Assembly: GCF_005047595.1 (NCBI RefSeq)
Contig: NZ_SUPL01000001.1
Coordinates: 1 to 64,000 of the forward strand
Reading direction: 5' to 3'
From: Pontimicrobium aquaticum
GTDB lineage: Bacteria; Bacteroidota; Bacteroidia; Flavobacteriales; Flavobacteriaceae
DNA: 64,000 bases
Part shown: in pieces, positions 9,062 to 17,931 of the stretch
Layout: every line of letters starts with the position of its first letter
Numbering within the stretch: position 1 is the first letter of the stretch
Program-made: the position numbers and the translations under genes
Notes under the pieces: model-generated
What the model saw: only the letters and a program-made list of their open reading frames with translations
What the model was told of the DNA's origin: nothing
Databases searched by the model: none

Positions 9062-10594
9062 TTAATGAACGTTACCCATAAGCTTTTTCATTAATGGTCC
9101 AAACACTAGTACAACGAGACCTGCACCAATAGAATACTGAGCAATTAAGCTAAACCCATCAGTATATACACTCAAGGTATCAAAACCTCCAATATTAGCA
9201 TCGGTACTTTCAATAGCTAATTTTTTCCCGATAAATCCAACTATTTGAAATGCAAAAGCTGAAGACAAGAACCAAATTCCCATCATAAAAGCTACAATGC
9301 GTTTTGGGGATAAATCGGTTATCTTAGACAAACCAACTGGCGACATAAATAATTCACCAACAGATATAATAAAATACATAGCTAACAAATAAATCATCGG
9401 CACCATACCATTTTCATTTGCACTACCACCACTTAATGCCAACACATAAAAACTGACACCAGCTAACACTAATCCCAAACCAAACTTATACGGTGTTCTT
9501 GGGTTCAAGCCTCTTTTAGACAAGTAACCCCAAAGTAGTGAAATTGGAATAGCTAATATAATAATGAACATCGAGTTTAGTGCATTTGTTTGGCCAGCAT
9601 TTATTAATGACAAATCAACATTTCTAGAAGCAAATAATGTAATTACACTTCCTGACAATTCATGAAATCCCCAAAAAAGTGTCATGAAGAATGTAATTAA
9701 AACTGCCATAAATAGTTTTTTTCGTTCATCTAAAGTCGCTTTAAACATGATATACGCCATGTAGGCAACAACAGCAACCAAAATTATTTTGAATAATAAT
9801 CCAACAACAGTTTCATCTCCTAAAAAAGACTCTCCATTTGCTATGGATTTATATGAAGATAGCATATATGCAATTAAAGGCGCAGATAAAAAGGCGATAA
9901 TAGGCACAAAGGTTTTTTGTGGAATCCCCAATATTTTCTTTTCATACACTTCAGGGTTTGGAGGCATTCCTTTATCTCCAAAAACATTCTTTTTAATCCC
10001 ACTCCAAAAGAAAATAAGCCCTGTTAACATTCCAATGCCTGCCAATCCAAAACCATAATGATATCCATAAGCTGTTGCTAACCAAGCACATAATAAAGGT
10101 GCCACAAAGCCACCAATATTAATTCCCATATAAAAAATGGTAAATCCTGAATCCTTTCTAGTATCACCATCTGGATATAAGGAGCCTACAAAAGTGGAAA
10201 TATTTGGCTTAAAAAAACCATTCCCTACAATAATAAAAGATAAGGCTAAAAAGAAAGCGACATTATTTTCTATAGCGAGCACAAAATGCCCTAGAGCCAT
10301 TAAAATACCTCCTAAAAATATAGAACTTCGCATTCCTAATATTTTATCAGAAATTCTTCCTCCTATAACAGTAGAAGCATATACTAACGATCCATATGAT
10401 GAATATACTACTGCTGTTGCAAAATCTCGCTCCACTAAAGCTTCAAATATCACTTCAACCATGTAAAGCGTTAGTAACGCTCTCATTCCATAGAAACTAA
10501 AACGTTCCCATAACTCTGCAAAGAATAAATAAAATAACCCTCTTGGGTGTCCAAATAAATCTTTAGGATTATTGGTTTCTACTGTATCTGCCAT
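9062..10594 (-). CDS. Proton-dependent oligopeptide transporter (POT/PTR2 family MFS)
   Basis: About 12–14 membrane segments. POT signatures include the N-terminal FAELWERFSFYGMRALL (ExxERFxYY-like proton-coupling motif) near residues 25–41 and the FYMGINIGG segment near 152–160, matching the PTR2 signature. 510 aa is typical of bacterial di/tripeptide symporters. It is monocistronic and leftward, divergent from the HMG-CoA reductase gene. Substrate identity (di/tripeptides) is from family knowledge. Confidence 0.93.
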   Translation of the reverse strand: MADTVETNNPKDLFGHPRGLFYLFFAELWERFSFYGMRALLTLYMVEVIFEALVERDFATAVVYSSYGSLVYASTVIGGRISDKILGMRSSIFLGGILMALGHFVLAIENNVAFFLALSFIIVGNGFFKPNISTFVGSLYPDGDTRKDSGFTIFYMGINIGGFVAPLLCAWLATAYGYHYGFGLAGIGMLTGLIFFWSGIKKNVFGDKGMPPNPEVYEKKILGIPQKTFVPIIAFLSAPLIAYMLSSYKSIANGESFLGDETVVGLLFKIILVAVVAYMAYIMFKATLDERKKLFMAVLITFFMTLFWGFHELSGSVITLFASRNVDLSLINAGQTNALNSMFIIILAIPISLLWGYLSKRGLNPRTPYKFGLGLVLAGVSFYVLALSGGSANENGMVPMIYLLAMYFIISVGELFMSPVGLSKITDLSPKRIVAFMMGIWFLSSAFAFQIVGFIGKKLAIESTDANIGGFDTLSVYTDGFSLIAQYSIGAGLVVLVFGPLMKKLMGNVH

Positions 10595-10720
10595 AATTAG
10601 ATAATTAGATTAGTTAGTTTATAATGTCAAGTTTACTAAAAATTCAGCAAAAAACAGGCACTATTAACAGTTAAATAGATGAATGCATTGATACAAGAGA
10701 TATTTTACGGTGAAGAATAG

Positions 10721-10728
10721 TATCTTTG
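10721..10728 (+). promoter_or_regulatory. -7 box for the HMG-CoA reductase transcript
   Basis: TATCTTTG matches TAnnTTTG and lies 20 bp before the ATG at 10748. The short leader supports that ATG over the in-frame TTG at 10739. Confidence 0.5.
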
Positions 10729-10747
10729 CTGCAATAAATTGAATGGC

Positions 10748-12061
10748 ATGAGTAAGTCTATTTCTGGGTTTTCTAAATTATCAAAATCTAAAAAAATTGA
10801 TTGGATTGTTAACACCTATTTTTCTAATAAAGAAGAAGCCAAAACAATATTAAAACAATATTGGAACAGCAACGAAAAACTACAACAGCTGCACGATGAA
10901 TTTATTGAAAACACGATTACAAATTACTACTTACCTTTTGGAGTCGCTCCTAATTTTCTAATAAATGATGATTTGTATTCCATTCCAATGGCTATTGAAG
11001 AAAGTTCGGTCGTAGCTGCCGCAAGTAAAGCTGCAAAGTTTTGGTTAGATAGAGGTGGTTTTAAGGCCGAAGTGATTTCAACTAAAAAAATTGGACAAGT
11101 TCACTTTATGTATAATGGTAATTATGATACTTTAAAAGCCTATTTTAAACATATAAAACCTCAAATAATTGCAAAAGCTAAGCCTATTACTAAAAATATG
11201 GAAAAACGAGGTGGTGGGATTTTAAACATAGAATTAGTAAACAAAACACAAAGTATTGATAATTATTATCAATTGCATGCTACTTTTGAAACCTTGGATG
11301 CTATGGGCGCCAATTTTATTAATTCTTGTCTTGAAAGTTTTGCAGACACTTTTAAAACCGGAGTAGATAACTATGTTGGCATGGAAAATACAACCATCCA
11401 TATAGTAATGAGCATTCTTTCTAATTATGTTCCTGAATGCTTGGTAAGAGCAGAAGTAAGCTGTAAAGTTGAAGAGTTAAATGAAGATGACACTATTTCT
11501 CCGCAAGATTTTGCTAATAAATTTATGCAGGCAGTACGAATAGCTGAAGTAGAACCATACAGAGCAGTCACGCACAATAAAGGTATTATGAATGGCATTG
11601 ATGCTGTAGTATTAGCTACTGGAAATGATTTTAGGGCTGTTGAAGCTGGTGTGCATGCATACGCTTCTAGAAATGGCTCTTACAGCAGTTTAACACATGC
11701 TAGTGTTGAAAATGATATATTTAAATTTTGGATTGAGATTCCATTAGCATTAGGTACGGTTGGTGGTTTAACAGGTTTGCATCCTTTGGTGAAATTATCG
11801 TTAGAAATGCTTAATAAACCATCAGCTAGAGAACTTATGATGATTGCAGCAGTTGCAGGTTTAGCCCAAAACTTTGCTGCATTAAGATCATTAACAACAA
11901 CAGGAATTCAACAAGGTCATATGAAAATGCATTTAATGAATATATTAAATCAATTTAATGCAAACGACATAGAGAAAATGGCCATTATTGAACACTTTAA
12001 AACCAATATGGTAACCCATAGTGCTGTTGTAGAAATTATTGAAAACCTAAGAAGTTCTTAA
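10748..12061 (+). CDS. Hydroxymethylglutaryl-CoA reductase, class II (degradative type)
   Basis: Interconverts HMG-CoA and mevalonate using NAD(P)H. Class II features include the short N-terminus, the catalytic stretch near residues 260–290 (NKGIMNGIDAVVLATGND) and a Gly-rich GTVGGLTGLHP region near 337. 437 aa fits the class. In Flavobacteriaceae the next gene is normally a GYDIA-type GHMP kinase, also the case here but with a GIY-YIG unit inserted between. The enzyme probably serves isoprenoid synthesis through mevalonate, although the class name reflects the catabolic Pseudomonas enzyme. Confidence 0.93.
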   Translation: MSKSISGFSKLSKSKKIDWIVNTYFSNKEEAKTILKQYWNSNEKLQQLHDEFIENTITNYYLPFGVAPNFLINDDLYSIPMAIEESSVVAAASKAAKFWLDRGGFKAEVISTKKIGQVHFMYNGNYDTLKAYFKHIKPQIIAKAKPITKNMEKRGGGILNIELVNKTQSIDNYYQLHATFETLDAMGANFINSCLESFADTFKTGVDNYVGMENTTIHIVMSILSNYVPECLVRAEVSCKVEELNEDDTISPQDFANKFMQAVRIAEVEPYRAVTHNKGIMNGIDAVVLATGNDFRAVEAGVHAYASRNGSYSSLTHASVENDIFKFWIEIPLALGTVGGLTGLHPLVKLSLEMLNKPSARELMMIAAVAGLAQNFAALRSLTTTGIQQGHMKMHLMNILNQFNANDIEKMAIIEHFKTNMVTHSAVVEIIENLRSS

Positions 12062-12117
12062 AATAAAACCATACATGAGCTTTAAAAAGCTTCAGTCATC
12101 GAACCAAACATCAAGTA

Positions 12118-12142
12118 GGTGTCTGAGGCACTCGAAGACACC
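12118..12142 (+). repeat. Palindrome, left boundary of the GIY-YIG unit
   Basis: Arms GGTGTCT (12118–12124) and AGACACC (12136–12142) enclose a core reading TGAGG–CA–CTCGAA. The copy at 12445–12469 has the same core in the opposite orientation with different but still complementary arms. It ends 15 bp before the nuclease start codon. Confidence 0.75.
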
Positions 12143-12157
12143 AAACAAGTTAGATAA

Positions 12158-13462
12158 ATGCCTAAAGGATTTGTATATATACTAGAATGTAGTGATGGTT
12201 CTTACTACACAGGAAGCACTATTGATATTGAAAAACGTTTAATGGAGCACAAAAACGGAAAAGGAGCTAATCACACCAAAAAGCGCCTTCCTGTGCAACT
12301 TGTCTATCTAGAAGAATTTCAAAGAATTGACGATGCCTTTTATAGGGAAAAGCAAATTCAAGGTTGGAACAGGCAAAAAAAAGATGCCCTAATAAAAAAC
12401 AAGCAACATTTACTTCCAGAAATAGCTATGGCGTATAGAGACAAGGAGGCTTCGAGAACCTCAGCCTCCAAAACTAAAAATAAAATGGTACCTAAAAAAC
12501 ATGAAAACACAAACAAAATGTACTCTTTTTACAGTAATGGCAAATTATTAATCACAGGTGAATACACCGTTTTAGATGGTGCTTTAGCTTTAGCAATTCC
12601 GACTAAGTATGGTCAATCTTTAACAGTTGAAAATATTAATGAAAATAAGATTGTCTGGACAAGCTTAGATTATGAAGGTAATAAATGGTTTGAAGTTTCC
12701 TTTAAATTTGAACAAGTTGTCTTTCCCTTTTTATTTGAATACTCGCAAGAAACCTTACTTGATAATGATATTTCTAAAACAGTACTTAATATTTTAAATA
12801 CCATTCATAAAGAAAACAAAACAATATTCTCAAACTTTATTGAATCTGGTAAAGGACTTAAATTTATTACAAAATTAGATTTTCCTAGAAATTGGGGACT
12901 TGGCAGCTCATCAACTCTTATTAATAATATTGCTAATTGGGCTAAAGTAGATGCTTTTAAACTTTTAGAATTAACCTTTGGAGGTAGTGGTTACGATATT
13001 GCATGTGCTGAACATAATTTCCCAATTACTTATCAGTTAGAAAACTCTTATCCTAATGTCAAGGAAGTTCATTTTAATCCGAGTTTTAAAAACCTTTTAT
13101 ACTTTGTTCATTTAAATAAAAAGAAGAATAGTCGTGAAGGGATTATGGAGTATAATAAGAATAAAAAGGCTATTTCTGATAAGATTAAGGAGATTAATTC
13201 AATTACCAAAAATATTATTTCATGTACAGCTATAGAGGAATTTAACTTACTAATAGAAGCTCATGAAACCATTATAAGTTCTATTATTAAACAACCTACA
13301 ATTAAAGATTTGCTTTTTAAAGATTTTAATGGTTTTATTAAAAGCCTTGGAGCTTGGGGAGGTGATTTTATTTTAGTGAGCTCAACCAACAATCCTTCCA
13401 ATTATTTTAAAGATAAAGGATATAATACCGTTATACCATATAGTAAAATGGTGTTAAACTAA
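12158..13462 (+). CDS. GIY-YIG nuclease domain fused to a GYDIA-family GHMP kinase
   Basis: Residues 1–95 form a URI-type GIY-YIG domain: FVYIL (Tyr7), YYTGST (Tyr17), KRLMEH (Arg27, His31) and FYREK (Glu64), so all the usual catalytic positions are present. Residues 96–120 are a linker encoded partly by the palindrome at 12445–12469. From about residue 121 the protein is a GHMP-fold small-molecule kinase (GYDIA type), with GKLLITGEYTVLDG near the start and the phosphate loop GLGSSSTL near 247. In relatives the kinase stands alone and directly follows HMG-CoA reductase. The original kinase start may be the ATG at 12518 (314 aa), so two proteins or one fusion may be made. Kinase substrate unknown, presumably in the mevalonate route. 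Confidence 0.85.
   Translation: MPKGFVYILECSDGSYYTGSTIDIEKRLMEHKNGKGANHTKKRLPVQLVYLEEFQRIDDAFYREKQIQGWNRQKKDALIKNKQHLLPEIAMAYRDKEASRTSASKTKNKMVPKKHENTNKMYSFYSNGKLLITGEYTVLDGALALAIPTKYGQSLTVENINENKIVWTSLDYEGNKWFEVSFKFEQVVFPFLFEYSQETLLDNDISKTVLNILNTIHKENKTIFSNFIESGKGLKFITKLDFPRNWGLGSSSTLINNIANWAKVDAFKLLELTFGGSGYDIACAEHNFPITYQLENSYPNVKEVHFNPSFKNLLYFVHLNKKKNSREGIMEYNKNKKAISDKIKEINSITKNIISCTAIEEFNLLIEAHETIISSIIKQPTIKDLLFKDFNGFIKSLGAWGGDFILVSSTNNPSNYFKDKGYNTVIPYSKMVLN
12445..12469 (-). repeat. Palindrome, right boundary of the GIY-YIG unit (inverted copy)
   Basis: Arms GGAGGC (12445–12450) and GCCTCC (12464–12469). Read on the minus strand the core is TGAGG–TT–CTCGAA, matching the left copy at 12118–12142 in inverse orientation. 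The arm sequences differ between copies while pairing is kept. It lies inside the fused reading frame and encodes part of the interdomain linker. Confidence 0.75.
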
Positions 13463-13490
13463 AAAGAGCCTCACAACGTGAAGCTCTTTT
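13461..13490. terminator. Bidirectional terminator between convergent genes
   Basis: AAAAGAGC and GCTCTTTT arms with an inner TCAC/GTGA stem and one mismatch form a hairpin between the rightward kinase gene and the leftward foldase gene. A and T runs on either side suit both directions. Confidence 0.75.
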
Positions 13491-13515
13491 AATATTTATT
13501 AAAGCAAATTTCCTA

Positions 13516-15663
13516 TTAATAAAACGTTGCTCTGTTATCTTCAATTTCTGCGGCTTCTTTTAGAGCATTCAATAATACTGTATTTACAGTTGCCGATTTA
13601 GCATTACCTATTCTATTGGCTGCTGCTTGATAGTTTGGTAATGGTTCAGCTGGTGTAAATTTAGTTACTTGAACTACAAATACACCTGAATTCCCTGTAA
13701 TTGGTTTTGAAGTCGCTCCTTCAGTTAATCCAAATACAGTTCCAACTACTTTTGACTCATTTCCTGAACCTGAAATTGTTGGTGTTTTCATATTTACAGC
13801 TAAGGCTGTTTGTACTGTTTGGCTTTCACTTGAAGCGATATCTTCAAGAGTTGCTCCAGAAATACGCGCTTTAATAAGTTCTGCCTTCTTTTCTTTTCTA
13901 ATAGCTGGTAATGCAGTAACCGATGCTTTATCTGTACTCATTAACCCTTCTGCATTAATCGCTGTAAGCTGTACAACAGCGTAACCTCCAGGAACATTAA
14001 ATCTTTTAATATCTCCAACTTTAACACCATCTTCGTAAGCCCATCTTACAATAGCTCTTTGGCTTCCTAAACCAGGAATTGCTTCGTCTAATGCTTTAAC
14101 AGCACTTACAGGTTTTACTGTATAATCACTTTCGTTAGCAACTTCATTAAAGTCTCTTGTTGCAACTGCAATCTCAAATTTAGAAGTTTCATTAAAAACT
14201 CTATCTACAGTATCGTCAGATGGTTCAATTTCTCTAGCCAAATTACCTATTTTAATTGCTCTTTGCTTATCACCTTGACTTAAAATTTCAACTACATGAT
14301 ATCCAAAATCTGTTTTTACTACATCTAAAGCTCCTACACTATTATCGAATGAAAATGCCTTAAACTCAGGAGCCATTCCTGCAGTATATGCAAACTCTAT
14401 TTCTCCATTATTTTGGTTACTAACAACATCAGATGATAATTCTAATAAGTCTTGAAATTTAGAACGATTAGATTTAACAACGTTTAAAATACTATCGGCA
14501 GTTGCTTTTGCTTGCTCATCGGTTTTTACAACATCTGGAGCGGCTTGCATTGCTCCTGCAAACGGAATTAAAATATGTCTAACTTTTACAGAATCGGCTA
14601 TTTGTTTAGTGTCGATAATCTTAGTAATCATAAACATGTTACCATTTTTATATGGACCATAAAGCTCTCCTTTATTTAAATTCCAAATACTATCGGCATG
14701 CTCTACAGGTAGGTTAGCTTTAAACATATAATCATCAAACAACTTTAACGCTGAGTTTTGTGATAGAAAAGCTTCATCGTCGGTAGTGTTTTTAAATCCA
14801 ATTACTGTTTCTGTATTTTGTGAAGCTTCAACATATTCCTCTCTATCTTCTAGCAACTTAATTAATTCATCTTTAATTGCTGTTTCATCTTCTAAAGATG
14901 CTTCTTCTTTAAACTCTACAAAACGAATGTCTCTGGATTCATCTACTTGGTATTGCGCTTTATGCTCTTTTACATATTTAGAAATATCTGATTGTGTAAC
15001 AGTAATGGTACTATCTGGAATTGATGAGAAAGGAATTTTAACATACTTAAAATCTACTTTGTCATTCTCCAATTTATAATCTATTTCACCTTCAGCTAAA
15101 GTTCCAAAAAGACCTGCTTTAACCATGTTGAAGTAGGTTTGTTGTTTACCTGTAGCTGCCATATCATTTTCATAATTGGTCCATGCTTCGTAGTTTATAG
15201 GTGAGCCACCTAATAATGCTGTTTCAGGAGAAATGGCTTTTAAATTGGCAATAAATTCGTTTAATTTATTTTCGTCGTACAGACCATCTTCGTTTTTAAA
15301 TTCCTCAAAATTAGAAAGACCTAATTGTAACAAATCTCTCATTTGGTCACGCTCAACAGAAATTCCTAAAGCATTATATTGTGCCTCTAGTAATGTACTG
15401 TTTACTTCTTGATCCCAAACTCTATTCATGGCTTGAGTGCTAGTTAGTGAACCTGCAAACTGCTGTTGTGCAGCCTCTACTTTAGCCATAAAATCATCAC
15501 GTTTAATATCTTCGCCGTTAATTGTTGCGATTACGGTTTGTGATTTACTTGAAAAGTTATCTGTGTTTTTAAATAAATCGGCTAAGACAAAAGAGAATAA
15601 TGCCATAGCGATTACTAAGATTAAGAATAACGATCGTTGTCTAATTTTATTTAAAATTGCCAT
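13516..15663 (-). CDS. Periplasmic PpiD/SurA-type peptidyl-prolyl isomerase
   Basis: Membrane-anchored folding chaperone for outer-membrane and secreted proteins. A single N-terminal membrane anchor (about residues 11–31) leads into a SurA_N-like helical domain. A parvulin domain follows near residues 360–470, opening with the VRHILIPF motif. The rest is a second, degenerate rotamase-like region. 715 aa is normal for Bacteroidota PpiD-like proteins. It ends the leftward block that begins at coaX but is separated from the CorC-like gene by about 176 bp, so it probably has its own promoter there. Confidence 0.9.
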   Translation of the reverse strand: MAILNKIRQRSLFLILVIAMALFSFVLADLFKNTDNFSSKSQTVIATINGEDIKRDDFMAKVEAAQQQFAGSLTSTQAMNRVWDQEVNSTLLEAQYNALGISVERDQMRDLLQLGLSNFEEFKNEDGLYDENKLNEFIANLKAISPETALLGGSPINYEAWTNYENDMAATGKQQTYFNMVKAGLFGTLAEGEIDYKLENDKVDFKYVKIPFSSIPDSTITVTQSDISKYVKEHKAQYQVDESRDIRFVEFKEEASLEDETAIKDELIKLLEDREEYVEASQNTETVIGFKNTTDDEAFLSQNSALKLFDDYMFKANLPVEHADSIWNLNKGELYGPYKNGNMFMITKIIDTKQIADSVKVRHILIPFAGAMQAAPDVVKTDEQAKATADSILNVVKSNRSKFQDLLELSSDVVSNQNNGEIEFAYTAGMAPEFKAFSFDNSVGALDVVKTDFGYHVVEILSQGDKQRAIKIGNLAREIEPSDDTVDRVFNETSKFEIAVATRDFNEVANESDYTVKPVSAVKALDEAIPGLGSQRAIVRWAYEDGVKVGDIKRFNVPGGYAVVQLTAINAEGLMSTDKASVTALPAIRKEKKAELIKARISGATLEDIASSESQTVQTALAVNMKTPTISGSGNESKVVGTVFGLTEGATSKPITGNSGVFVVQVTKFTPAEPLPNYQAAANRIGNAKSATVNTVLLNALKEAAEIEDNRATFY

Positions 15664-15839
15664 TGTAATTTAAATTTTTAAGTAACCTTTTTTGGGGTTT
15701 ATATTTAGATCAAAACATCTATAATTGTTAGTTGGTGTTGATCTTTATTTAATTATCATAAAATATCGTGCGCGAAAATACCATTTTCTACTTAATAATA
15801 AAAGCAGAACAACGGATTAATTGTACTGTTGTAGGATTT

Positions 15840-17126
15840 TTAATCGTCTTGTAATATACGTAATAAAACAATGTCTATTTTAGTATTAGAGACTTCTAAA
15901 ATTTCGAATAAATAGTTGTTTATAGTTACTTTATCGTTTTGTTGCGGAATTTCTTGGGTGCTATTAACTATTAAGCCTCCTAGAGTTTCGTAATTTTCGT
16001 TTTCAGGTAAATTTAATTTGTAGGTTTCGTTTATATAGTCCACTTCTAGTCGTGCTGAAAAATGAAATTCGGTATCACTAACTTTTTCTTCTAATAGCTC
16101 TATAGTATCGTGTTCATCTTCAATTTCGCCAAACAATTCTTCTACAATATCTTCAACAGTCATAATTCCTGAAGTACCTCCATATTCATCTAATACTACC
16201 GAAATACTTTTACGCTTTTTAGTAAGGACATTTAACACATCTTTTATGAGCATTGTTTCTGGAACAAACTCAACAGGCATAATAATAGACTTAATGGTTT
16301 TAGGTTTTTTAAACAAATCAAAGGAATGTACATAGCCTAAAATATCGTCCATCGTATCTTTATATACTAAAATTTTTGAATACCCTGTAGCTGTAAAAAG
16401 CTCGTTAAGCGATTTAATACTATCATGAATCTCGACACCTACAAGCTCTGTACGAGGAATCATAACTTCTCTTGACTTGACTTCGGAAAATTCTAACGCG
16501 TTTTGAAAAATTTGAATTTCGCTATCTACATCATCCTCATCTTCTACAGATTCCATTTGCTCGCTTATATAATTTCCTAATTCAACTTTTGTAAATGCCA
16601 ATTGTACTTGGTCACCTTCGGTTTTAAAAAAGGTTTTTAGTACCACATCTGAGATCCAAATAACAAAGGTCGATATAAACGAAAACAACATGTAAAACAC
16701 ATACGCTGGGACTGAAAACAACTTTAGTAATAAATTGGAATAAATTTGAAAAAATACCTTAGGCAAAAACTCAGCAGTTATTAGTATAATAATGGTACTT
16801 ATAAATGTTTGTGTTAATAGATTTAAATCGGTAATAAGATAATTAACAAAAGTACTTTGAGAGTTTATTCCAGCAAACCACTCCATTAGCACATCTCCCA
16901 TATAAAACCCATAAATAACAAGTGCTATATTATTTCCAATAAGCATTGTTGCAATAAACTTTGAGGGTTTAGCTGTTATTTTGGTAAGTATTTTTGCTAG
17001 AATTCCGCTTTGTTTTTTCTCAATTTCTATGTGTATTTTGTTTGAAGACACATAGGCAATTTCCATTCCTGAAAAAAATGCCGAAAACAACAACGAAATA
17101 ACAATAATTATGGACTCTGAACTCAT
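15840..17126 (-). CDS. CNNM/HlyC-CorC family membrane protein with CBS pair
   Basis: Often annotated as hemolysin-related; the family is linked to Mg2+/divalent cation efflux. The N-terminal CNNM (DUF21) domain has about four membrane segments (residues 1–180). Two CBS motifs follow at about 215–330, including VMIPRTELVGV. The C-terminal CorC_HlyC domain covers about 345–425. 428 aa is typical. It begins 2 bp after the 63-aa gene's stop and belongs to the lptC operon. The hemolysin name should not be taken as evidence of toxicity. Confidence 0.9.
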   Translation of the reverse strand: MSSESIIIVISLLFSAFFSGMEIAYVSSNKIHIEIEKKQSGILAKILTKITAKPSKFIATMLIGNNIALVIYGFYMGDVLMEWFAGINSQSTFVNYLITDLNLLTQTFISTIIILITAEFLPKVFFQIYSNLLLKLFSVPAYVFYMLFSFISTFVIWISDVVLKTFFKTEGDQVQLAFTKVELGNYISEQMESVEDEDDVDSEIQIFQNALEFSEVKSREVMIPRTELVGVEIHDSIKSLNELFTATGYSKILVYKDTMDDILGYVHSFDLFKKPKTIKSIIMPVEFVPETMLIKDVLNVLTKKRKSISVVLDEYGGTSGIMTVEDIVEELFGEIEDEHDTIELLEEKVSDTEFHFSARLEVDYINETYKLNLPENENYETLGGLIVNSTQEIPQQNDKVTINNYLFEILEVSNTKIDIVLLRILQDD

Positions 17127-17128
17127 CC

Positions 17129-17320
17129 TTAAAGCTTGCCTCTATCTTCGAAACGCTTTCTAAACTTCTTTCTAAAAAAGAACATAAATATTGCTAAAGC
17201 CGCAAGTGCCAATGACAAATATGGGCTTTTGTCTTCAACATTCCAATTGCTTATGGCATCGTATAAAAATAATACTGCGAAAATTAAATACGCATATTGA
17301 AAAAGCTGTAATACCTTCAT
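17129..17320 (-). CDS. Small membrane protein of the lptC operon
   Basis: 63 aa with two hydrophobic segments (about 5–22 and 34–49) and a basic C-terminal tail (FRKKFRKRFEDR). No family recognised. It sits between lptC and the CNNM/CorC gene, with 2 bp to the latter, so it is probably translated from the same message. Conservation in this exact position in relatives would confirm it. Confidence 0.65.
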   Translation of the reverse strand: MKVLQLFQYAYLIFAVLFLYDAISNWNVEDKSPYLSLALAALAIFMFFFRKKFRKRFEDRGKL

Positions 17321-17373
17321 TACTAAAAATGATTTAGTGATTATTGTTAATTATAACTGCACAAAGATAGCAA

Positions 17374-17928
17374 TTATTCATCTACATAAAACACTCCACT
17401 CATCTCTAAAACTCTAGCATTTGTAAAGTTTTTATTTGAATCGAAACCTGTACCATTCATTATTTGGTCTTTTTGTCGAAACTTTACTGGTTTATTAGTA
17501 AACATCCATTCTTGTTTTTGATCGTAAAATAGTTGCTCGGTAAATAAAGTGTCGTTTGTATGTGTAGTTAATATAACGTTTCCTTGAAGGTCTATTAAAT
17601 CGGTATCGTTATAAATCATTGCAAAATTGGCTACTACATTGCTTTTGTTTCCTTTGTCATCATAGATTGTAAAATCGATACCTTGCGGAAACTCAACAAA
17701 CGAAAATTCTCGATTAGAAAAATCTAACATTTTTGGACTAACCAAATGAGATTTAAGCTTTCCTGAATCGGTATATTTTGTATTAATATTATCGGCTTCG
17801 GTAATAGGTTTATTACTTAGAAGACCAATATTTTGGACATCTTTAAAGTTGTCTCTACATGAAAAAAACATGGTCACAGTTAAAGCTGTGACCATGGTAC
17901 TAATTATATGTTTTACTAATGAATTCAT
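17374..17928 (-). CDS. lptC: LPS export protein LptC
   Basis: Bitopic or lipid-anchored periplasmic protein linking the LptBFG ATPase complex to LptA in LPS transport. The N-terminal hydrophobic segment contains FFSC (Cys24), so a lipobox is possible. The body is beta-rich with the LptC-type YTDSGKLKSHLVSPKM pattern near 51–66 and repeated VxG/QGN motifs. 184 aa is typical for Bacteroidota LptC. It starts 3 bp after the TPR gene's stop. Confidence is good from sequence pattern and length; no other lpt gene is in the window. Confidence 0.85.
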   Translation of the reverse strand: MNSLVKHIISTMVTALTVTMFFSCRDNFKDVQNIGLLSNKPITEADNINTKYTDSGKLKSHLVSPKMLDFSNREFSFVEFPQGIDFTIYDDKGNKSNVVANFAMIYNDTDLIDLQGNVILTTHTNDTLFTEQLFYDQKQEWMFTNKPVKFRQKDQIMNGTGFDSNKNFTNARVLEMSGVFYVDE

Positions 17929-17931
17929 TCA

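Noticed and set aside
15840-17126. Haemolysin toxin
   Set aside because: The domain set (CNNM, CBS pair, CorC_HlyC) indicates an ion-transport-related membrane protein; the haemolysin name is historical.
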